A DNA stretch of 64,000 nt from Ruegeria atlantica (GTDB taxonomy: Bacteria > Pseudomonadota > Alphaproteobacteria > Rhodobacterales > Rhodobacteraceae). The stretch lies in assembly GCF_013032505.1 (NCBI RefSeq), contig NZ_WQCG01000001.1, positions 124,001 to 188,000 on the forward strand, written 5' to 3'. Of the stretch, positions 59,406 through 64,000 are shown one piece after another. The notes under the pieces are model-generated. The model ran no database searches. It saw only the letters and a program-made list of their open reading frames with translations, and was not told the origin of the DNA. The translations under genes and the position numbers were made by a program. Position 1 is the stretch's first letter. Each line of letters begins with the position of its first letter.

Positions 59406-59512
59406 TGGGAGTTTTACGCTCTCGCGGCGTCATTTTTTGTTCTGGCCGTGAAACCTTTAGAAAACGCGGAAAAAGTGGGTTTTCGAAGTGAATTTCCGAC
59501 CAACTTTTTCGT

Positions 59513-59605
59513 TTACTTACTACTTCTAAAAGTCAGCCAAACCAGAAATCCGATATAGGCAAAAACGCTGAGGTTCAGTGCGGTGTCGATCAGTTGACCG
59601 CTCAT
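59513..59605 (-). CDS. 30-residue membrane miniprotein coupled to the BCCT gene
   Basis: An ATG overlaps the BCCT stop by four bases (ATGA at 59602-59605) and opens MSGQLIDTALNLSVFAYIGF followed by ten residues ending in RSSK. The sequence has one strong membrane segment (about 8-25) with a positively charged end, so it would insert in the inner membrane. Tight coupling with the transporter gene suggests a small accessory subunit, as known for other carriers, but no homologue is known to me. Confidence 0.55.
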   Translation of the reverse strand: MSGQLIDTALNLSVFAYIGFLVWLTFRSSK

Positions 59606-61095
59606 GATTGGTCCTCGCGGTTCAGGCTTTTTAACAAACACACGACGAGAATCGGGACAATAAATACGAAGGTGATGGCCGACAGAGCGATGATGGATCG
59701 AACCAGTGCGATGTCGCCTACCAGAATCATCGCCAGTCCCAAAGCCCCCAGAATGATGCCCCAAACCGTGCGAATTCGGCGGGAGGGGTTGTCATCCCCA
59801 CCGGACCCGATCATCGCAAGGGTAAAGCCGGCGCTAACGACACTTGTGACCACGAAAAGGAATGCGGCCAGTATGGTCGCCGTTCTTGTGATGCCATCCA
59901 ATGGGAACCGTTCCAGCAATGCGAACGTGGTCGCATCCAGGTTTTCTGCGTTAACAGCAGATAAGGCTCCGTCCTGACGTAACGCGTCGAAAAATCCCAG
60001 ACCTCCAAAGACACCGAACCAAAGGACAGAAAAAAGAGTCGGGGTGACGACAACGCCGATCAGAAATTCGCGGATTGTGCGACCGCGGGAAATTCGGGCA
60101 ATGAAGATGCCGACAAAGGGTGACCATGCCAGCCACCAGATCATGTAGTTCAGCGTCCACCCATGGAACCAGTCGACTAGAAGGTCATCGAAGAACTCAG
60201 CCGTGGAAAATCCCGCGGGCAAGACACCAAACAGGTAACGACCAAAGCCGGATACGATGCCGTCCATCAGATAAGATGTTGGGCCAAGCACTAGCAGATA
60301 GACCATCATCCCGACTGCAATCAGCATCGCTGCGTTCGATAGGCGGGCCATGCCGTCGCCCAGATCGCGTCGCAGAGGAATGATGAACGCAATACAAAGC
60401 GCGGCAAAAACGGGCAAGGTCAGGACACTGGGCGACTGTATTCCCAGCAAACCCGCCAACCCCGTCTGAATTTGAAATACGCCCATCGCCATAGAGCCCG
60501 CCAAACCGACAGCAATCGCAACGATTGAGAGCAAATCGAAGACCCAACCCAGTGCTTTTGTCCATCCAGCTTCGCCAAGCGTGTCGGTGATTGGTGCACT
60601 CAGCAACAGGGTGCGATTTCGACGATAGGCGAAATAGGCGATTACCAATCCTACGATCCCGTAAATCGCCCAGGCGTGAAATCCCCAGTTCAGATAGGTT
60701 ACGAACATTGCATAGCTGGCCGCTTCTGCGTCGCTATTATACTGACGCAGAACTTCGTAGTGGGTCAGCGGCTCGGCAGCGCCATAGAACAGTAAACCAA
60801 CACCCATACCGGCGGCGAATAACATCGCGATCCATGCGGACGTTGAAAACTCTGGTTCCGCCGTGTCGGGGCCAAGGCGGATATCTCCGAACCGCGACAG
60901 GGCCAGATATAGGACAATGAACAACAGCCCGCTGACCTCTAGCATTATGAACCAGCCGCGGCTGTTGAATTGCGTCGCCACTGCCGACGCTGCAATGCGA
61001 CCCAGTCCTTGCGGGTCAGCAATGCCCCAAACCGCGATGGCCGCACTGAGGGCAAGGGCGATCACGAGCATCGGGCTGATTGATTTACCGTCCAC
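59602..61095 (-). CDS. BCCT-family carrier for betaine-like compounds
   Basis: A 497-residue secondary transporter with 12 membrane segments. The glycine-rich GMGVG at 96-100 in GMGVGLLFYGAAEPLTHYE resembles the sodium-coupling GMGIG of BetP, and the BCCT signature is in WTLNYMIWWLAWSPFVGIFIARISRGRTIREF. It should import a quaternary ammonium or sulfonium compound (glycine betaine, choline, carnitine or DMSP). The 390-base upstream region is shared with the divergent TAXI-TRAP operon. The exact substrate cannot be read from sequence. Confidence 0.93.
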   Translation of the reverse strand: MDGKSISPMLVIALALSAAIAVWGIADPQGLGRIAASAVATQFNSRGWFIMLEVSGLLFIVLYLALSRFGDIRLGPDTAEPEFSTSAWIAMLFAAGMGVGLLFYGAAEPLTHYEVLRQYNSDAEAASYAMFVTYLNWGFHAWAIYGIVGLVIAYFAYRRNRTLLLSAPITDTLGEAGWTKALGWVFDLLSIVAIAVGLAGSMAMGVFQIQTGLAGLLGIQSPSVLTLPVFAALCIAFIIPLRRDLGDGMARLSNAAMLIAVGMMVYLLVLGPTSYLMDGIVSGFGRYLFGVLPAGFSTAEFFDDLLVDWFHGWTLNYMIWWLAWSPFVGIFIARISRGRTIREFLIGVVVTPTLFSVLWFGVFGGLGFFDALRQDGALSAVNAENLDATTFALLERFPLDGITRTATILAAFLFVVTSVVSAGFTLAMIGSGGDDNPSRRIRTVWGIILGALGLAMILVGDIALVRSIIALSAITFVFIVPILVVCLLKSLNREDQS

Positions 61096-61485
61096 TGTCC
61101 AGAACCTTATCTTTGCTATTGCAAGGAACTTGGGGTCATCTGATTGAATCTAAATCGCGAGTTTCAAAATTTCAAAGCGTTTGTTTGTATTTAGCTGGCC
61201 CGGCATTGCAACACCCGGTTACGCGAAGCGGATCTGTGCAAATCCGCCCCTTTAAAGGGGGAAACTTTCGGAAATCTCCTCACATCTGCGGATCGAGGCC
61301 AACATACCCTGAGCAGGGGTTGACAACAGGAGTGTCTGAATGAAACGTCAATGATGTTGGGAGACTTTTAAATTTCAGATGCTTGACCCGTTGCAAGATG
61401 GGTTCGCTTGCCGTACCGGCAAGGTCCCTGGATGGGGACCGCTGATCTGTCTCTCATCCACAATAAGAGTTGGGAGTTCTCAAAA
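61096..61485. promoter_or_regulatory. Divergent regulatory region of BCCT and TAXI-TRAP operons
   Basis: No gene is seen in these 390 bases. It holds CCCCTTTAAAGGGG (61247-61260), a perfect palindrome, a hairpin CTTGCCG-TAC-CGGCAAG (61407-61423) and a second GGTCCC/GGGACC hairpin (61423-61440) in the untranslated leader of the TAXI gene. A TTGACA box lies at 61319-61324 but its -10 element is weak. Confidence 0.5.
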
Positions 61486-62454
61486 ATGAAAAATAGCAGC
61501 AAGCTTAGCCTGGGTGCGGTCGTAACCGCTGCTCTTATGGCTCCAGCCGCTTATGCAGAAGAGTTTATCACCATCGGAACCGGCGGCGTGACCGGCGTTT
61601 ACTATCCGACCGGCGGTGCGATCTGCCGTCTGGTGAACAAGGGCCGCAAAGAGCACGGCGTTCGTTGCTCGGTCGAGTCGACCGGTGGTTCGGTTTACAA
61701 CATCAACACCATTCGCGAAGGCGAGCTGGAGTTTGGTGTTGCCCAGTCAGACTGGCAGTACCACGCCTATAACGGCAGCTCGAAATTCGAAGAGGCTGGC
61801 CCCTTCGAAAACCTGCGCGCCGTGTTCTCAGTACACCCTGAGCCGTTCACCGTTGTGGCCCGTGCCGATTCCGGCATCACAAACTTCGAAGACCTGAAAG
61901 GTAAGCGCGTTAACATCGGTAACCCCGGTTCCGGTCAGCGCGGCACCATGGAAGTCCTGCTGGGCGAAATGGGCTGGACCACTGGCGATTTCGAACTGGC
62001 AACCGAGTTGAAAGCGGCTGAACAGTCCGCAGCTCTGTGCGACAACCAGATTGACGCGATGGTTTACACCGTTGGTCACCCGTCGGGTTCGATTCAGGAA
62101 GCGACCACTGCATGTGACTCGGTTCTCGTAAACGTCAGCGGCGACGCGGTTGACAAGCTGGTTGGCGACAACTCGTTCTACCGTACCGCAACCATCCCCG
62201 GTGGCATGTACCGTGGTTCGGACGGCGACACCTCGACCTTTGGTGTTGGCGCGACGTTCGTGACTTCGGCTGACGTGTCGGAGGACGCGGTTTATGCGGT
62301 TGTAAGCTCGGTCTTCGAAAACTTCGACGACTTCAAAAAGCTGCACCCGGCATTTGCCAACCTCAAGCCCGAAGAGATGATCGCAGACGGCCTGTCGGCT
62401 CCGCTGCATCCGGGTGCTGAGAAGTACTACAAAGAAAAAGGCTGGATTCAGTAA
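61486..62454 (+). CDS. TAXI-family TRAP transporter solute-binding protein
   Basis: A 322-residue periplasmic binding protein of the TAXI (TRAP-associated extracytoplasmic immunogenic) family. The signal peptide is about 1-24 (AYAEEF), followed by [51 protein letters not shown] and [24 protein letters not shown], all typical. TAXI proteins pair with a fused permease, encoded next. Ligands known for the family include glutamate and other organic acids; none is evident here. The ATG at 61486 follows GGGAG nine bases upstream. Confidence 0.92.
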   Translation: MKNSSKLSLGAVVTAALMAPAAYAEEFITIGTGGVTGVYYPTGGAICRLVNKGRKEHGVRCSVESTGGSVYNINTIREGELEFGVAQSDWQYHAYNGSSKFEEAGPFENLRAVFSVHPEPFTVVARADSGITNFEDLKGKRVNIGNPGSGQRGTMEVLLGEMGWTTGDFELATELKAAEQSAALCDNQIDAMVYTVGHPSGSIQEATTACDSVLVNVSGDAVDKLVGDNSFYRTATIPGGMYRGSDGDTSTFGVGATFVTSADVSEDAVYAVVSSVFENFDDFKKLHPAFANLKPEEMIADGLSAPLHPGAEKYYKEKGWIQ

Positions 62455-62466
62455 ACCAGACCTGAT

Positions 62467-62490
62467 GCAGGGTGCCTTTGGGCGCCCTGC
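62467..62490 (+). promoter_or_regulatory. Intercistronic hairpin between TAXI binding protein and permease
   Basis: GCAGGGTGCC pairs with GGCGCCCTGC (one G-U pair) around a TTTG loop. No T-run follows. Such hairpins protect the upstream message and give more binding protein than permease; here that is inference. Confidence 0.6.
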
Positions 62491-62555
62491 AACCCAAACC
62501 CGAACAAATCGGGTGGTTCAGAAGGCCAAAATGGCCGCGACGGGGAGACATTTGC

Positions 62556-64000
62556 ATGAGTTCCGACACACAATCCAATCGTCCGCTATCAGAAGAAGAG
62601 CTACAGGATCTTGTAGCCTCATCCGATGCGGGTGGACGTAATCCAGTCGGCAATGTCGGGGTTTTCCTGGCCATTGTAGCCGCGATCTGGTCGATTTTTC
62701 AGGTCGTTCTGGCCTCACCCTTGGCGAATTATGTTTTGCCGGGAAGCGTTGTGAATAATGCACGGCAGTTCCATCTGGCCTTTGCCATGTTCCTGGCCTT
62801 TGCGGCCTATCCGGCACTCAAATCAAGCCCGCGTGACTATATTCCGGTTCAGGACTGGATCATGGGTCTGCTTGGCGCTTTCGTCGCGCTTTACGGCTAT
62901 TTCTTTTACAACAAGATCGTCGATGCAGGTGGTCTTGCGGATGATACAGATAAGTGGGTCGCTCTGGTTGGTTTGCTGTTGTTGTTCGAGGCAGCGCGTC
63001 GCGCGCTTGGCCCCGCGATGGCGATCATTGCCACGATCTTTCTGTTTTACGTCTTTTTCGGTTCTTCCGAATGGGTGCCTGAAGTTATCCGCTGGAAAGG
63101 CGCAAGTCTGAAAAAGGCGATGAGCCATATGTGGATCACATCCGAAGGTGTGTTCGGCATTGCCTTGGGCGTCTCCACCAAGTTCGTGTTCCTGTTCGTC
63201 CTGTTCGGCGCGTTGCTCGATAAAGCCGGGGCAGGGAATTACTTCATTAAGATGGCCTTTGGCGCCCTCGGTCATCTGCGTGGTGGACCAGCCAAAGCCG
63301 CCGTTGTTGGTTCGGCTGCCACCGGTCTGATCTCGGGCTCGTCCATCGCGAACGTGGTCACCACCGGCACATTCACCATCCCACTGATGAAGCGTGTTGG
63401 CTTCAGCAGTGAACAGGCGGGTTCGGTCGAGGTTGCCTCATCGGTGAACGGCCAGATCATGCCGCCAGTGATGGGTGCTGCGGCCTTCCTGATGGTTGAA
63501 TATGTGGGCATTTCTTACGTCGAAGTGATCACCCACGCCTTCCTGCCTGCTGCGATTTCTTACATCGCGCTGGTCTATATCGTGCACCTTGAAGCCGTGA
63601 AGCGGAACATGCCCACGCTGGGTGATCGCGACGTGCATCTGGCACGCACCGTCATCGGTATGTTGTCCTTCTTCGTTATGTTTGCTGCCCTGTGCTATGG
63701 CTCGCAATTCCCGGTCGAAGCGGTAACCAATTGGGTGCCGTCGATGGCGGGGCTTATTCTCAGCCTGATTGTATGCGCGGTCTATGTGGTGCTGCTGAAA
63801 CTGGCGGCGACCGTGCCGGACCTCGAGCCGGACGATCCGAACGCTAAAGAAGTGACCCTGCCGGTGATCGCTGACATCTACAAAGCAGGCCTGCACTATC
63901 TGTTGCCGATCATCGTTCTGGTCTACTTCCTGATGATCGAACAGAAGTCGCCCGGTCTGTCGGCCTTCTGGGCCACGGCGCTGCTGTTCGTGATCCTGCT
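62556..64000 (+). CDS. TRAP transporter fused permease (TAXI type), 5' part
   Basis: The frame opens at ATG 62556, 8 bases after GGGGAG, and is still open at the window edge (481 codons seen of an expected 650 or more). It is a fused small and large TRAP subunit (DctQM): an N-terminal group of membrane helices, then the DctM part with GPAKAAVVGSAATGLISGSSIANVVTTGTFTIPLMKRVGF and VEVASSVNGQIMPPVMGAAAFLMVEY. It forms a sodium-driven importer with the binding protein upstream. The C-terminus lies beyond the window. Confidence 0.93.
   Translation, partial: MSSDTQSNRPLSEEELQDLVASSDAGGRNPVGNVGVFLAIVAAIWSIFQVVLASPLANYVLPGSVVNNARQFHLAFAMFLAFAAYPALKSSPRDYIPVQDWIMGLLGAFVALYGYFFYNKIVDAGGLADDTDKWVALVGLLLLFEAARRALGPAMAIIATIFLFYVFFGSSEWVPEVIRWKGASLKKAMSHMWITSEGVFGIALGVSTKFVFLFVLFGALLDKAGAGNYFIKMAFGALGHLRGGPAKAAVVGSAATGLISGSSIANVVTTGTFTIPLMKRVGFSSEQAGSVEVASSVNGQIMPPVMGAAAFLMVEYVGISYVEVITHAFLPAAISYIALVYIVHLEAVKRNMPTLGDRDVHLARTVIGMLSFFVMFAALCYGSQFPVEAVTNWVPSMAGLILSLIVCAVYVVLLKLAATVPDLEPDDPNAKEVTLPVIADIYKAGLHYLLPIIVLVYFLMIEQKSPGLSAFWATALLFVIL

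Overview
This is a gene-dense, GC-rich chromosomal window that reads as a marine alphaproteobacterium of the Roseobacter group (Rhodobacterales). The evidence is indirect but consistent: a DmdB-type acyl-CoA ligase beside an Entner-Doudoroff entry operon, the trpE / yibQ / trpGDC-moaC-moeA arrangement, an alphaproteobacterial LexA operator (GTTC-N7-GTTC), a class II B12-dependent ribonucleotide reductase, a non-pyrrolysine MttB protein, a BCCT carrier and a TAXI-TRAP transporter. Nearly all of it looks like core genome. I see no insertion sequence, prophage, CRISPR array, rRNA operon or plasmid function.

Layout. 1-7.0 kb: tail of a SYLF-domain protein, an unassigned radical SAM protein, zwf-pgl-pgi and a dmdB-like ligase. 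7.0-11.1 kb: two identical tRNA-Asn genes, a metallo-hydrolase, an unpaired histidine kinase, two small membrane proteins, candidate small RNA signals and a CAT-anticodon tRNA. 11.1-15.1 kb: purM-purN, rnd, a lipoprotein and sufE. 15.1-19.1 kb: DUF1638, a Hint protein and a corrinoid methyl-carrier protein, then a divergent radical SAM gene. 19.2-24.9 kb: gltA, gltX, comEC and lexA. 24.9-36.8 kb, mostly on the minus strand: trpG-trpD-trpC-moaC-moeA chained by four-base overlaps, yibQ, trpE, a PpiD-like chaperone, an aminotransferase, gpt and fabI. 36.9-43.4 kb: pdxH, a double cold-shock protein, DUF192, tRNA-Pro, a lipoprotein and nrdJ. 43.4-48.3 kb: a structured untranslated stretch, an EF-hand protein, mttB, a beta-barrel protein, an AruH-like aminotransferase and MmcQ/YjbR. 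48.5-52.4 kb: cysS, cimA and a squalene/phytoene-synthase-family gene. 52.4-59.1 kb: a probable gene remnant, an MFS carrier, a four-gene glycosylase/hydrolase/GNAT/monooxygenase run, VOC, RluE-type, HNH, dsbB and a DedA/YqaA protein. 59.2-64 kb: tRNA-Leu, a BCCT carrier with an overlapping 30-residue membrane peptide, and a TAXI-TRAP binding protein with its fused permease, cut by the window end.

How the parts may work together. The most interesting theme is cobalamin-dependent one-carbon chemistry: an MttB-family methyltransferase without an in-frame amber codon (44219-45763), a DxHxxG corrinoid protein (17073-17771), DUF1638 (15150-15818) and a BCCT carrier for quaternary ammonium or sulfonium compounds (59602-61095). 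They are split over about 45 kb, so a shared pathway is inference. nrdJ also needs adenosylcobalamin. The other points worth checking are the BCCT-coupled miniprotein, two candidate short RNAs near 10.2 and 10.6 kb, the hairpin-rich region behind nrdJ, and several perfect or near-perfect palindromes upstream of genes.
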